The position numbers and the translations under genes are program-made. Source: Cliona cf. orientalis (taxonomy: Eukaryota; Porifera; Demospongiae; Clionaida; Clionaidae). Taken from it: a stretch of 64,000 nt of DNA. The notes below the pieces were generated by a model. It was not told the DNA's origin. It made no database searches and saw nothing but the letters and a program-made list of their open reading frames with translations. This document shows, piece by piece, positions 1-11,900 of this stretch (within the stretch, counting starts at the first letter, position 1; the number at the start of each line of letters is the position of its first letter). Where the stretch lies: assembly GCA_963930775.1 (NCBI GenBank), contig OZ005706.1, forward strand, positions 1,116,001 to 1,180,000, in the 5' to 3' direction.

Positions 1-174
1 GTGGAGTTGCCAGTAGCCGATATCAAAGTTCGTCTCAAGAATAGCTTCATGTACGGAAACTCCGTGCCTTGTGGGATTAGGAGTCTGCCTAGTGACACCA
101 AGGTCAAGCTTGTCCCTCTGTGCACCCAACTAAGGAGTCTCTTTGATATTGAAGTGGAGAACATGGATATCTAG
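1..174 (+). CDS. 3'-terminal exon of an unidentified gene (partial)
   Basis: Frame 1 is open from the window edge for 57 codons and ends with TAG at 172-174, followed by a CT-rich tract and AT-rich sequence typical of a 3' UTR. The peptide ends in ...EVENMDI. I do not recognise the family, and the upstream exons lie outside the window. It is convergent with the Tudor-Schlafen gene, whose stop lies at 625, leaving about 450 bp between the two stop codons. The open frame could be chance, but its balanced composition and the position of the stop favour a real last exon. Confidence 0.5.
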   Translation: MELPVADIKVRLKNSFMYGNSVPCGIRSLPSDTKVKLVPLCTQLRSLFDIEVENMDI

Positions 175-624
175 TCTACAGCCTCTCTCTCTCTCTCTAC
201 TCTGTAATTTATTTTTTAGAAATCAATCTCTATAATATAATAATATACCACGCATCTCTAAACACCACTCTTGAATTTCTGTCTTACACTACAGCAATGC
301 CTTGCATCAGTCCAAAATGCCATCATCATGCTTCTCTGTGTCTTTTGAATTCTCAATAATGATTATTGTGGCACTACTTTTTGTTATGCTGTATGTCTCT
401 TGTGTAAATAATAGTAATAACAATGATGGTTATTGTTAAAACAAACTTACACAAGGAGCTCAATAATCTAGGTTCCTAATAATTATTATTAACTTGCCAC
501 TGCAATCTATACTGCACTGCCATAATGTTGTGATGATGTAATACACAAAGGACCTGATCTAATTAAGTGAATCATGATGCATCAGTAATAATGATGATTG
601 TGACACTTTCACCTTGATACTAGC
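175..624. other. Convergent 3'-UTR/intergenic spacer
   Basis: AT-rich, with short CT and AAT microsatellite tracts and no convincing ORF. It presumably holds the 3' UTRs and polyadenylation regions of the two convergent genes. Confidence 0.5.
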
Positions 625-2633
625 CTAATTGACTGCACTGGAGTGATGTCTCATTTTCAGGTCGCTAAGTCTTGCCTCCAAACTTCTAACCTCCGACGAG
701 TAGCTGTTGGCAACCTCCCACGCCACGATGTCACGCAGCTCTTGATGGGACAGCTGGACATTGCATGAGCTCATGCGGTAGTAACACCTAGTCACAAAAA
801 AACACAATAGTGACTATAACTGATTTTTTTTTAATCATTTACCGGTCATACAGCTCGCCGTTAGAATCTTTCTCAGAAATGGTATAAATCTGTCGGCATG
901 GCGACTCCAGTAATGTCAACTCAACCACAAAGTAGCCCTCAGCTATAGCCAGTCTACAAACCATTGAAACAACTCATTATTAACGTAATAACTTGACACA
1001 CACTTCGTCTTATATGTACAATATAATATTATGTTACCATTTCCCACCTTTTGCTGCAATTCAACTGCACAGCCACAGGTACAAAGTGAATCGAGTACAG
1101 GTTGGCAGTTATGATAGGTTCAAAGTCCGTCATCAGGCTGTCGATACCAATACATAGTTTATCCCTCTGGAAAGATAATCAATGGCAACTGCTCATCAAA
1201 TCCACACTCAACTAATGTTACGTGGTACAGTAGAAATTCTCTATTAATTTTGAGATTACCTGCTCTTTGTTCAGCTTGACTCCCTTTACGATCCCATCCC
1301 TCCGCACCCCCATAAAGATGGTCGCTGTCTTTCCGAGGTTCATCATGGAGCAGACACACCTCCTCAGTTCTCTCCTTGATACCCGAGTGACATCTTCAAC
1401 GGGCACAAATGAACGGGTGTCACGCTCAGGACCCCCGGGGAGGGCGCAGTTGACGAGGTAGCATCTGCTCCTCACCACACCACCACTGGCTTCACTTTCA
1501 GCTTCTTTGTTGCCGTCTAGAGTGATGGATAATATGTACGTGGGAATTCAGTTTGGCAGTTGGGCCAAAAACTTCATGAATCGGTACGGGGTTGCCATAC
1601 ATATATATAATATGTGAATATTGGCAGATTTCAATTTGGTAGTTGCAAAGGTCAGCCAAACTTATGTACCTTCTATCAGGAGTTCATCATCATCAGTTTC
1701 TGAGCTGTTTTCAGACATTGTCTCGTCTGTTGTATCTCCCAGGCATCGATAGACAGGATTAGGTAGCACTCTCTCTCCATTTGCCCTCCTCCTGGCTTCA
1801 TATAGCTGCCTATAATAATATACAGTCATTGAGGTCTTGAGGATGTCAGAGCAGACTAGATGTATAAACATAAAGTTACTACACATCACCTTTTCTCCTT
1901 TTGTGGGGAAGGCTTGCTGGGTGATCGCTTTCTGGGTTCAGAAATCTGAGATGTTGCACTAGTTTGGAAATGCCCAGGCTGATGTGCACTATCAAAATTA
2001 ATGTGGTAGGAGGTATTGGACACCAAATTAGGCAGCATTCTACCTAAGCCAAAATAAAGGAATTCCTTATCCTTACACTTTAGGTTTAGGCTCAGCTCTG
2101 AGATGTTCATAGGGCACACTCTTGTCCATAAGTAGTCCACTATTGCTATTGAGAAACATCAATAGTTTATACGCTCATCAATCTTCACTTTCAATGGAAT
2201 CCCTCTATATATTCTGGACACCCTAGGGACACCTTAAAGTTTTCAGACTACACGTAAAGGTGTCCTTCTTTCAGGGGTATAATATAAGTTTTGCATGGTT
2301 TTCTGTGTAGCTGGGACCATGTATTTAAAGGAGGTGTCCTCATTTCAGAGGTGTCATTAAAATTTAATATAGAGGGGCTCCACTGTACAAAATTATGATA
2401 ATATACTTGGTGGATGGCTGGCATGGTCCCTGTAGATGTCTACGTAGCGAACCAATGCACTTAGTAATGCTGGTATTATGTTGGTAGCGAGCCTCTACAG
2501 TTCTGAGGATCTTATAACCATCAGCTTCCGAAAAACGTACAGTATTTTCACTACACTGTATCAGCAGGTTGAGCAAACAGTGCAGCGACTGATCAAGAAG
2601 ATTCTCCGAGATTGTTGACTGCTGGCATACTCC

Positions 2634-2669
<36 letters not shown>

Positions 2670-5268
2670 TTAAGTGAAAATTACGCTTTCACTATGCAAG
2701 CTCACTTAGAAGCACAGTAACAGCCCCTCTTCGTCCTAGCTGTGCTCTCATCTTCTTGCTGACAGAGAGGTTAAGAAGGGCACCAATGCTCTGCTGGACA
2801 ACGCCTTCGTTGGGACACTGATAAAGCTAAAGTGACAACAAAAATCTAATACTGACTTTACCATAACATAATATAATAAATCGACGTTGATCGTACCTCT
2901 AGCAATGCCTCGATTCCCCTCTGTGCAGCAATCTCAGCCCGACAAGCATCGTTTTCAAAAGATAAATTCCGTAGAATACCTGTAGCAGAAATGTCACTCG
3001 TGAACAAATAGATTACTATGAATCAATGAGCACATAACCTGCAACGGCCTCAAGAATGCTTGCTCTTGGCGGCAAGGGTGCCACACCCATCAGCTTGCAT
3101 GGAACTGCCTGCAAATCATACACGTACAGTGTTCAATTTTTGTGTCTAAAACTATAGTTGCATTGTTGGTTGAATTTTTGGTAGGTCAGGCGAAATAACT
3201 ATTGTGAATCCAATAATTTGGAAACGAACGATCCCATAATATTACACTATAGGTCCACATGCATGTAATTAGTCAAATCTAAATAATCACAAATATAGAA
3301 GAACTCAATATAAACCATCCTATGGTACACTCATTCTGTGATAATTATTTTTTTCTTTATAGTGATATACATGTATATACCTGTGGTGGAATTCCCCTGC
3401 ACTCGGGGGGAAGTGAAGCCAGCTGGGACTCCGGGAGGGTCATCATGAACCCATAGTCCACCGCCAATACAATTACCAGCCTGCTACCATCAGTGGCAAG
3501 GTCCGGCAAAATCCTGAGCAGTCTGGCCCTACACCACTGGGCAGAGGAGAGAAAACATGGCGACGACAGAGAGAGCTGAACAGGGTCGTAGTAGGCAGCG
3601 TAGACATCACTTGGAGCGAGAGATAGGTCAGAGTCATCAAAAGAATTAGACAGCGGTGGTGGCTGTAAGGGTAGAAACATAATAATTATTACACAAGCAT
3701 AACAATTCGTAGTCTTTAGGGAGCCTGGGGATGAGTTGGTTGCCCCACAGTTCCCCATTGTCCTATATTGCATCATACTATGGTTGTATGCATAATCATG
3801 ACTCAATTATCAAACAAGCTACACATCGAGTGATACAAATTACCGGTACTACCGTATTGCCTCTAATTTAACGGACATCTCTAATTATCCGGACACCATT
3901 TCGAATTATTTTTTTACCTCTAATTACATCGGACAGTCAATGAAGTTTGAGTTTTTATTGTTTTAATTATCCGGACATTGTTGGACAGCTCGCGCTAGCA
4001 TGGTACTGATCGAGCAAAAATTTGCAATGGACAGCTGCTTCTTTGGTGGTACTGAAGGAGGCGAGTTGTTCTCTTTCCCACCATGAACAGGGAGCTCCAG
4101 GTACCGTCTCATTCTCTCAACCTCTGCAACTGCTCGATCGCACGTCCATTTGACCGAATGCGCATGCGTGAAAGTGTGTTCTAATTCATCGGACACTTCG
4201 AACGCCAACTATTTTCGTGTGCTCTAATTATAGCGGACATTGGCCAAAATAATTATTTTTCTGGTGTCCGATAAATTAGAGGTAATACGGTATAATAATA
4301 TGACATTGTCTTGTAAGCCCATGTATAGCAGATCCACTGACCATATTATCCAGGCTCTCATTCATCTGCTTCATCCTGGGGTCTGCTTTCTCCCTATAAA
4401 ACCGACACCAAACATTGCTCCCATTCTCCACGCTTGTCACAGTCACCCACGTCCACTTTGAACCTTCGGCTGGAAAGGGGGTGTGGTCAGGCCAGACCAC
4501 GCCCTCTTCTATCATGGCTGAACCGATCCACTTCTTATCTTCTGTTGCTAGACTCACGTAAAAGGCAGGATACTGGGCAGTGACAGCGGCATAGTCTCCG
4601 GAAAGAGCGTCAAAGGAGCTCAAAACTGCACCGGAACAGCTCTCTGGTACAAACGTCGCCTTACAGGCCAGCTTCTTACCTAGAGTGAGGCGTTCGAGGC
4701 ACTGTTTTGATTCGAGGCTGAAATGTCCCGAGTTTCGCAAAAACACGCTGGACGTGGCCAAGTTGATGATTTGTTTCACGCCGCCACATTGAGCTAGTCG
4801 GACTTGATTGTCACCATTGAGGTAAGTCAGCTTCTGAAGAACACTCAACACCTGCTCATATACTCCAGTTCGACTCAGATCCCACGATACACGAGGCACA
4901 GCTTCTAGGCCCACTCTCTCCAAAACACTGGGCGATAGGTGTTTCATGAGGAGCTGAAAGAAGCTGTTGACACTTCCGAGTCTTTCTCGACCCTCTTGGT
5001 TACCGTGTACGAGCAGGGCGAGGCAACCAACTACTTTCCCGATTAGAGAATTGTTAGAAGAACATCTTAAGATGCCCAGTAAGGCCTTGACTATTCCCAG
5101 GTCAAAGGCCAAGTTGCGTTCACTCGCTTGACTCTGCGCGCAGTGGTACAGTATGCCACCCAAACGAGATACGATTGGTTCTATGTCTTGTTCGGAGCGC
5201 GATAGATCCGTGAGCATCCCTTGGATTTCCTCAAGATTCTCTTGAACTGAAGAAGATTCCATGATCAT
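625..5268 (-). CDS. ARM-Tudor-ARM-Schlafen-like fusion protein (886 aa, 13 exons)
   Basis: Exons read on the minus strand: 5268-4342, 3662-3381, 3108-3039, 2979-2897, 2826-2706, 2632-2407, 2139-2077, 1988-1890, 1809-1670, 1516-1260, 1166-1048, 953-843, 787-625. All junctions are GT-AG with matching phase, and the lengths sum to 2661 nt. Residues about 10-205 are armadillo-like helices. Residues about 260-410 form an extended Tudor domain, with WCRF, WCRARLLRIL, AVDYGF and ASLPPECRGIPPQ. Residues about 415-560 are ARM repeats (ILRNLSFENDACRAEIA, GALLNLSVSKKMRAQLG). A Lys/acidic linker follows (SENSSETDDDELLIEG). Residues about 690-865 are an AlbA_2/Schlafen-like domain: CVCSMMNLGKTATIFMGVRR, RRDGIVKGV, SIHFVPVAV, CYYRMSSCNVQLSHQELRD. 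The C-terminal domain most resembles SLFNL1-type Schlafen proteins. I cannot place the usual acidic ExxxxEFK nuclease motif, so catalytic activity is uncertain. Tudor domains commonly bind dimethyl-arginine in germline and piRNA proteins, so an RNA-silencing role is inference. The start codon could be 5268 or, two codons later, 5262; the frame is also open upstream. Confidence 0.85.
2191..2387. repeat. Short TIR element (MITE) in intron 6 of the Tudor-Schlafen gene
   Basis: The ends are diverged inverted repeats (left TGGAATCCCTCTATA, right TATAGAGGGGCTCCACTGTA). The interior contains the GGACACC and GTGTCC words and the phrase GTAGCTGGGACCATGT, which recur in the element at 24257-24423. They are therefore one family. 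Confidence 0.6.
3850..4292. repeat. TIR element with TA ends in intron 1 of the Tudor-Schlafen gene
   Basis: The left end TACCGTATTGCCTCTAATTT and right end AATTAGAGGTAATACGGTA are inverted repeats bounded by TA. This fits a Tc1/mariner/pogo-type non-autonomous element, with further GGACA/TGTCC words inside. It contains an 81-codon minus-strand ORF (3963-4208) of unclear origin and no recognisable transposase. Confidence 0.7.
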
Positions 5269-5319
5269 CCTGGGTATGCCACGTGGCTGGGGGAAGTACC
5301 TGTAATCAAATCCTTTGCA

Positions 5320-5331
5320 TGCGCATGCGCA
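5320..5331. promoter_or_regulatory. NRF1-type palindrome TGCGCATGCGCA upstream of the Tudor-Schlafen gene
   Basis: A perfect 12-bp palindrome 52 bp upstream of the ATG at 5268. It matches the animal NRF1 (alpha-Pal) consensus YGCGCAYGCGCR. Similar sites lie near other starts in this window. Confidence 0.5.
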
Positions 5332-7022
5332 TAAACTCCTATGTATCTTTATGGTATATAGCAGGCAGCCAATCAAAGACAATCATTGTTTGCCCATGCC
5401 AAGGGCTATGAAAATGCTTCCAGCTAGTAATGAGAGCTACAACAGTGGCACTGTTGTCATCCATTAGGTGAAATGTCCACGCCTAAATTGTGTGTAATGC
5501 ACCCTAAGTGGTATCGATGTACGCACCATGTCACTTCCAATTCACCTTTGACTACAGTGCTACACAGCAAAAGAGTAGATTTTTTTCTAACTTTGCATGC
5601 ACACTTATTTTTACCTATAATGAATAGAAATACCACTTTTAGCAGTAGTATTAGCGTGCAAAGCGTCAAACAAAGACCGCTCCGTAACAGAAGCTATGAC
5701 GAACTATGACGTTGGTCTGGTATCACGTGCACAATACATAGCAATACAAACGATCAAAAATTACAAGATCGAAGGCTATAGACAAGATGAGGTAAGTTTC
5801 TGAAGGTAGAGAATCGCTCTAGTATGTCTACTTCTACACAGTATTACCGTACGTAGCTAAAACAAGCGACTATCGGACCGCCTAGTGAGGCGGTGACTGT
5901 CAACCCCACAAAAACACTTCGGAGCATTAAAAAGGATTTTGGGCTGCCTATCGTTACTATCTTACCTCGCTTGGACGCCTCAGAAGCGAAGCGCTCCACG
6001 CGTTCAACGCTAACAACTCTGTCCTCGCTGCCTTCTCTTTCCTAGATCGCCAGTGGGCGTGGTCAATGACAACGTCACTATTGTACACGTGCGTTGGGTA
6101 CTACGTCATCAAGCCGAACTTCAACCCGTCTGGATCTGGAGCAGTCGGCGGAAATGTTTGCTTCCGGATTGGGCGTTTCCTGTAAAATATTCGCAGTTCC
6201 ATACATACACTAGGATTATTAATGCATAAGGATGCATAGAGTACAATATTGACTCTTAACTAATACTTTCATGCAAGTTTCTGTGCCTAACGTAAATAGA
6301 CCATATTTTAGGCTATTTCAGTCGATAGCTCCGTGACCCTTTGTAGTTAAGACTTCTTATTTGGCACAAAGATGTATCTAGTTGGTGTCTATCTTCATCT
6401 CAAATCTGGATTCTTAACTATAATCCAATCCCTTGAAATTGTGCCTAACATAAGAATCGGGAATTTTTGGCCATTTTCGCATGCTGAAGCCATATAGAAG
6501 GTGGCATCAACTTTCCACTGCAGATGTAGATAGTCCATCCATTGACCTAACTGGATATCAAATCAAATGTAGAGACATGCAAGTTTAACCACAAAACACT
6601 GCAAAAACCATACAGTGGTAAAAATCTACTCTCTTGCTGTGGAGCACTGTATGTGGGCTGTTCCGGGTGTTCCAATAACAGAACCCATGCATACACATTC
6701 ATCACATGCATGTGCATTGCCTTGTTTAGCCCTGATAACAACACATCAGCGGGATGGCTGAGTTGCTCGATGCGGCATTGCACGTACCGTTGCAGCTTGC
6801 ATTCCATTGAGCAGCTCAGTGATCCAATCACACGAAAACAACAAGGAACTGAATTGCTGTAAACTATTTGGCAAGCGCTGCTCAGTGTTTACAGTGGCAC
6901 ATCTTGTTACATTCCTGTAGATTATGTGTAGTAGTGTGTAGCTACTAGCTGAGCACCCACTCCTGATTTATAGCCAATTGTAAGCATAGAGTCTCTCAGT
7001 TCTTAGATTGAGTTTGTTGAAT
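5332..7022. other. Divergent intergenic region between the Tudor-Schlafen and PH-domain genes
   Basis: No long ORF and no recognisable repeat. A + strand GATGAG|GTAAGT donor near 5791 could be the end of a non-coding 5' exon of the PH gene, but I could not fix a matching acceptor. A short stretch around 5870-6180 is richer in CpG than its surroundings. Confidence 0.35.
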
Positions 7023-8801
7023 ATGTCAGTAAAGAAAGTGGTGCCCCCAGTAGTGATTGCAGACAAAGCTACCAAGCCCATTATGGGCCCATTGGTGGTA
7101 ATGTCTGGTTTTCTCACAAAGAGAAACCGCAAGCTGAATCGATGGAGACAACGTTGGTGGCAGCTGCTTGATAGCGGGATTCTCCTCTACTATAATAGCG
7201 ATGATCGAGCTAAACAGCTTGGTCAGATTGACATCGCACACAGTTGCTATGATGTTAAGCTAGGGAGGGAAAATTGCCCTGGCGTGTCTTTTCCACGAGT
7301 TGCTCCCTCATGTTGCTGTTTATCCTTTACTGTCCTCAAAAGGAGCTACTACCTTTATGCACCGACAGCTGCTGAAGCTACAAAGTGGGCTGAAACGATC
7401 AAGAAAGCATCTAGGGTGCTCAATAGGAGAATAGTTGCAGGAGTTGAGAGAAGGAAAGCTCCCGATCCACCAGGACCACCAAGGCCACCAAGTTGCCCTC
7501 CAAACATGAGAATCAACCGGAATTTTATTCACAGTCGTGCTGAAACATTTTCTGTTTCAAATGCACTTGAAGATAGCTTGGATTTGTCTTTGCAATTTTC
7601 TGGAGGAAGGTCAACTTTTGCAGCTTCGGGGATGAAAATGGCTAGCTCGATGCCCGACCTTTTGGATCGTGCGGGATACTCTCCATCTCCTCCACCAGCT
7701 TCTTCCCAACCTGGCACAAAGAGAAATCCAAACGACCGCCTTTGGCTCGATGGAAGTCCTTACCCAGTCACCACCAGCACATTTGGGCAGACATTTCCTT
7801 CACCACCCATAAGCAGCTGTGCTGAAAGTATTGAAGCTTCTGTAGAATTGCAAGAGCTATCGATTTCACCTATACCATCAGATTCTCATTCTCCAGTAGC
7901 TGCATCAGCAACTTTGCCTACAAAGACTGTTAAATTCCGCAACCAAGAAGCAACGGTGCTCAATGATTTACAACAACAACAATGGGGCTCTGAATCTAAT
8001 ACGAATGGAAAAAGAGTAGTGGTTTCACCAAGGTACAAGCTTCAAAATCGATGCTCCCTGCCTATAATTCGTGAGTCTAGTGCAGAAAGAGTGCAGCTGG
8101 GTGTGATCGCAAAAACCAGTCTACATCACAGACCGGCATCATGTATCCCCAATCCTCTCTCTGCTAAGTTCAGCAGTGCCACAATTCCAAGAGCTAAACC
8201 CATGGCCAGAGTAACAATGGTGCCCGTTTTCCCTGGAGCTGTGTTAGGAAATAACACGAAAAAGAGAGGAATGAATCGCAATTTGGCACGAGGCAAACCA
8301 ATTCAGCCTCCTCAAATATTGCCTAGGCATCGCAAGAGAGCCCAGTCAACAAGCAATCACCTTGAAAACAACAAAGGTGCTGCTTACAGGCCGGTGCCAA
8401 AACCCAGAAAGTCAAAGGGTACGCTAATGGATCCTAATCAGGCTCCACTCAAGAGAGCAATGTCGTGTGACTTCATCAATGAATGCGATAGTAATCATGT
8501 GAACAAGCCAACAAGATTGGAGGATGCTGTCACTCCGCGTATCTTACCCGCTACTTCACCAACAGAGTCGGAAAGAAGTGTCTCACTGACAACATCTGAT
8601 GTGGTCACTGCCACTTTGAATTCACCCCGGGCCTCAGTCCTTCCCAGACGCAAAGCACCAATGCCCCCGACGATGACTGGAGAATCTGCTGTTCCCCCCA
8701 GACCAAAGAGAGACAGTGGCCCGCCAAATTTTGTACCCCCGCCCCCTCCAATTGAAGAATTGGATGGTAGTGTAGGGACTCCTTCAATAAGCTCCTCATA
8801 A
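7023..8801 (+). CDS. PH-domain, proline-rich adaptor-like protein (592 aa, single coding exon)
   Basis: ATG at 7023, stop TAA at 8799-8801, no intron needed. Residues about 27-135 form a pleckstrin-homology domain: it opens SGFLTKRNRKLNRWRQRWW with a typical first strand pair, and its C-terminal helix ATKWAETIKKA carries the near-invariant Trp. PH domains bind phosphoinositides or proteins at membranes. The rest is low-complexity and Ser/Pro-rich, with SH3-ligand-like stretches (RKAPDPPGPPRPP, VLPRRKAPMPP, VPPRPKRDSGPP, FVPPPPPIEEL) and basic patches. That architecture suggests a membrane-recruited adaptor, but I cannot name the family. A few upstream codons are open but lack an in-frame ATG. 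It is divergent from the Tudor gene and in tandem with EMSY. Confidence 0.8.
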   Translation: MSVKKVVPPVVIADKATKPIMGPLVVMSGFLTKRNRKLNRWRQRWWQLLDSGILLYYNSDDRAKQLGQIDIAHSCYDVKLGRENCPGVSFPRVAPSCCCLSFTVLKRSYYLYAPTAAEATKWAETIKKASRVLNRRIVAGVERRKAPDPPGPPRPPSCPPNMRINRNFIHSRAETFSVSNALEDSLDLSLQFSGGRSTFAASGMKMASSMPDLLDRAGYSPSPPPASSQPGTKRNPNDRLWLDGSPYPVTTSTFGQTFPSPPISSCAESIEASVELQELSISPIPSDSHSPVAASATLPTKTVKFRNQEATVLNDLQQQQWGSESNTNGKRVVVSPRYKLQNRCSLPIIRESSAERVQLGVIAKTSLHHRPASCIPNPLSAKFSSATIPRAKPMARVTMVPVFPGAVLGNNTKKRGMNRNLARGKPIQPPQILPRHRKRAQSTSNHLENNKGAAYRPVPKPRKSKGTLMDPNQAPLKRAMSCDFINECDSNHVNKPTRLEDAVTPRILPATSPTESERSVSLTTSDVVTATLNSPRASVLPRRKAPMPPTMTGESAVPPRPKRDSGPPNFVPPPPPIEELDGSVGTPSISSS

Positions 8802-8875
8802 ATTGTGTTATAAAATTACTAGTATGCATTGCTATAGGATGTACTTTCATGTGCTTCTATGATCTTTACGCATAT

Positions 8876-8887
8876 CGCGCATGCGCA
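8876..8887. promoter_or_regulatory. NRF1-like site CGCGCATGCGCA in the EMSY promoter
   Basis: A near-perfect GCGCATGCGC palindrome in a CpG-rich patch 82 bp upstream of the EMSY ATG, with a second GCGC-rich half-site just downstream. Confidence 0.45.
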
Positions 8888-8968
8888 ATGCGCGGAAAAC
8901 CAACGAAGCGGCGCTGCGCAAATTCTCATTTCAAATAATGCGCACTCGATACTGATGAAGACATCAAG

Positions 8969-11900
8969 ATGGGTGTAGAGCCTGTTTTAACGGATTCCGG
9001 GGCAAGGAGGACGCTTCGAAAGCTTGGTAAGTGAACATTCTGTATTATGATACTCTATCTTAGTCGCGAGTGATATGGCTCACCATTTTATCTTCTGTTT
9101 TCCAGAGCTAGAGGCATATGCTGCCGTTGTGTCCGCCTTCAGAGCTCAAGGACCCCTCACTAGGTGAGTTCTCTGCCGCTTTTAGCACATAATATAAAGA
9201 AGTTTGTGAATACAATTTTTATTAAAGTGTTGTTTATTTGTGCACAGAGACAAGAAATCCTCCCTAGACTTCCTCAGCAAACTACTCGGGTAAGCAACTG
9301 ATATTATTGATCAGTTCGATCTCTGTTTGTACAACATCCTCTTCAGAGTCTGTACATTCTTACTGTATCTATACCCTGCATTTCATTATATTATTTATAG
9401 GATATCGACTGAGAGGCATCGGGCTGAGATCAGGAGGGCAGTGAATGATGAACTTCTTGGTTCTGTTGCAGGATGGTAAGTCTAAGTCTGTTGACCCAGA
9501 TATCAGTCATGCTTCAGCTTTGATTTGCCATTTTTTTGTCTCTTTTTGTATAGCCTCACAGGTTATGACACGGAGAAAGCATGGCGTAAAGAAGGCCAGA
9601 AATTGGCTACAACTAATCCTCGATTTGTTTCTCGTCCGGCCTCCCACATACCTCAAGTGCTGACAGCTGCAACTCTTTCCGCTGGAGGGGGAGGGGCAGG
9701 AGGAGGAGGAATAAAACCAGGAGCCGCCGCCACCGCTACTAAGACCACACCCACTCCCGGCCAATCCACCGAGTTGGATTTGAAGAAGGCCATTTCCATC
9801 CAGCTCCAGAATGCGCTAAAACTCGTCATGTCACAAAACTCCACCTCCACTTCAGTAACAACAACTAGATCAACACTGACAACCACCCTACGACCGCAGA
9901 GTGCTCCAGTCACACCAGTGAAAGCGTCAGTTTCTTCAACTATCACTTCTTCTCCGTCAAAGATACCAGTTTCCTCTTCAACTGTATCACCTCTGAAGAC
10001 GGGAACTGTTACATGTAAGTCGATAACTGCTAAGGTGGTCGCTTCCTCGAGTCCCAGAAAGAATGTCACTAATCCTCCGACTTCAGTAGTAGCCGTGACT
10101 CTCCAGGCTGCCAAACCAAAGAGTGGCTCTCCCGGGCCAGGTCTTGACGGTACGTCCGTGAAAAAGAGCAAGCTGTCGGCAATTGAAAGCTTGCTCTGTG
10201 AGGAGACTATCAGTCCAAAGAGTTCACCCGGGCCCGCTCCTAGCCCTGGCATGATGAAGGATGAGCTACCAGCAACACCACCTGACGGCACACCAATGAA
10301 GAAGAAAGCAGACGTCTTGAAGACAGAGGTGGAAAAAAGGCAGCCCATGGAGGAAGCCGCTGTTTCTTCTCAGAAAGTAGAGCCATCGGCAGCCGATTCT
10401 CAAAAAGCCAATCAGCTCAATACAGCGAGTGAGAGCAAAACTGAGCCCAAGCCTACGGAGAGTGTTGAAACAAAATCTGTGCAAAATATTGAAACTAGGT
10501 CTACCGACAATGTTGAAACAGAGCCTAATGCAGACAAGCTATCTGGTCGGGACTTAATCGTCCAAAAGGAAAAGAGCACTGAAGCCTCCGAAAATGAAAA
10601 TAAGCCACTTCCTCCTAGCGACGGTGATAAGACCGCCAAGCCACAAGCACCTGGGGGCCCTGATGCTGCTATGGAGGAGAAGCCTGGTACCCTGGAGGAC
10701 ACCATTTCGAAGCAAAATATTGCTCCAGTGACCAAGAATGAGGAGACGGTCAAAACTGAAAGCAGAACTGTTTTATCTGCCAATGTTGAGGTATCTAGAC
10801 CTGCTAACATTGAGTTTTCAAAACCACTACCACCGCCATCATTAGCCATTCCTGCTGCTCCAGCAGCTCCTGAGAAAGAGGAGGCTATCGTTAAGAAAGG
10901 AACCAGGAAGCGCTCTCCCTCTCCATTGCTGAATGAACTGCCTCCGGCTAAGAAGCCAGCCATTGCACCACAGCAAGATGTGGTAGTAGCTTCCCCATCT
11001 CCTATTATTGCCACGTCAGCAGGTAAACCACCTTTAGCGAAGGGGCAAGAAGCTATCGAGCTACCGAGCAGCAAGATAGTACCACCTCCATCTTCCAGTA
11101 GTACGTCAGGTCAGCGGGCTATACCAACACACACAGATGTGACAGCCCCTCCCACTGATACTCTGCCGCCTCCAGCAAAGAAACCAACTATTGAGCCACA
11201 AAAGGATGTGACAGCATCAATGCCTTCCATATTCACTAGTGTGCCTACTGCTCTCTTTTCGGCCTCCACTGCAAGCACCACTGCACAAGCTTCTATCCCA
11301 GTGACCGGCGCTTCTACCGTGACTGTCACAGTATTGGGATCGTCTATGGACATGGGCAACAATACACGTGATGGAGCTACTGCTGGAAGCTTTGATATCA
11401 CACCACCTTCTTCTTCACAGCTGCCAAGCGAGGTGAACACAGACTCACTCATTCAGAGTCTCTGTTCCGATTCGACGAGCTTTGAAGATCCACCGGATGT
11501 CTCGGTACTAGCTTCTCAGCTTGGTATTGATTCGGTTGACTCCCCTGTTTTCAATCTCTCTGGCTTCCTCAGCATGCTACAGCCTGACCTGAGCGTCTTA
11601 ACACCTGAAGAACAGTCAACAGCTGTGAGTGGCAAAATACTAGGTGGCAATAATATTTCAAGTGGTGAGAAACAGTCTTCAGGTATCATCACTGAAGGAG
11701 TTACTTCTGGTGGTGAAAAACAGTCATCATCTATCAGTGATCAACAGTTAGGTGATGTTTCCAGTAGTGCCAAGAACCAAAAACCTCCCGTAGAGACACT
11801 GGGAGAGAACACAGCCGAGACGAAAACTAGCTTTCTAGCTGCCCAGACTTTGCCCGTGGCCGTTTCCACATCACTCCAGCCACCTGTGGCTGCCCCAGTA

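Noticed and set aside
3963-4208. 81-codon minus-strand ORF (FEVSDELEHTFTHAHSVKW)
   Set aside because: It sits in a TIR element within an intron. It could be a captured fragment, but I recognise no family.
6547-6862. Overlapping 94- and 69-codon ORFs upstream of the PH gene
   Set aside because: Opposite-strand overlaps with no domain, no splice logic and no homology I recognise.
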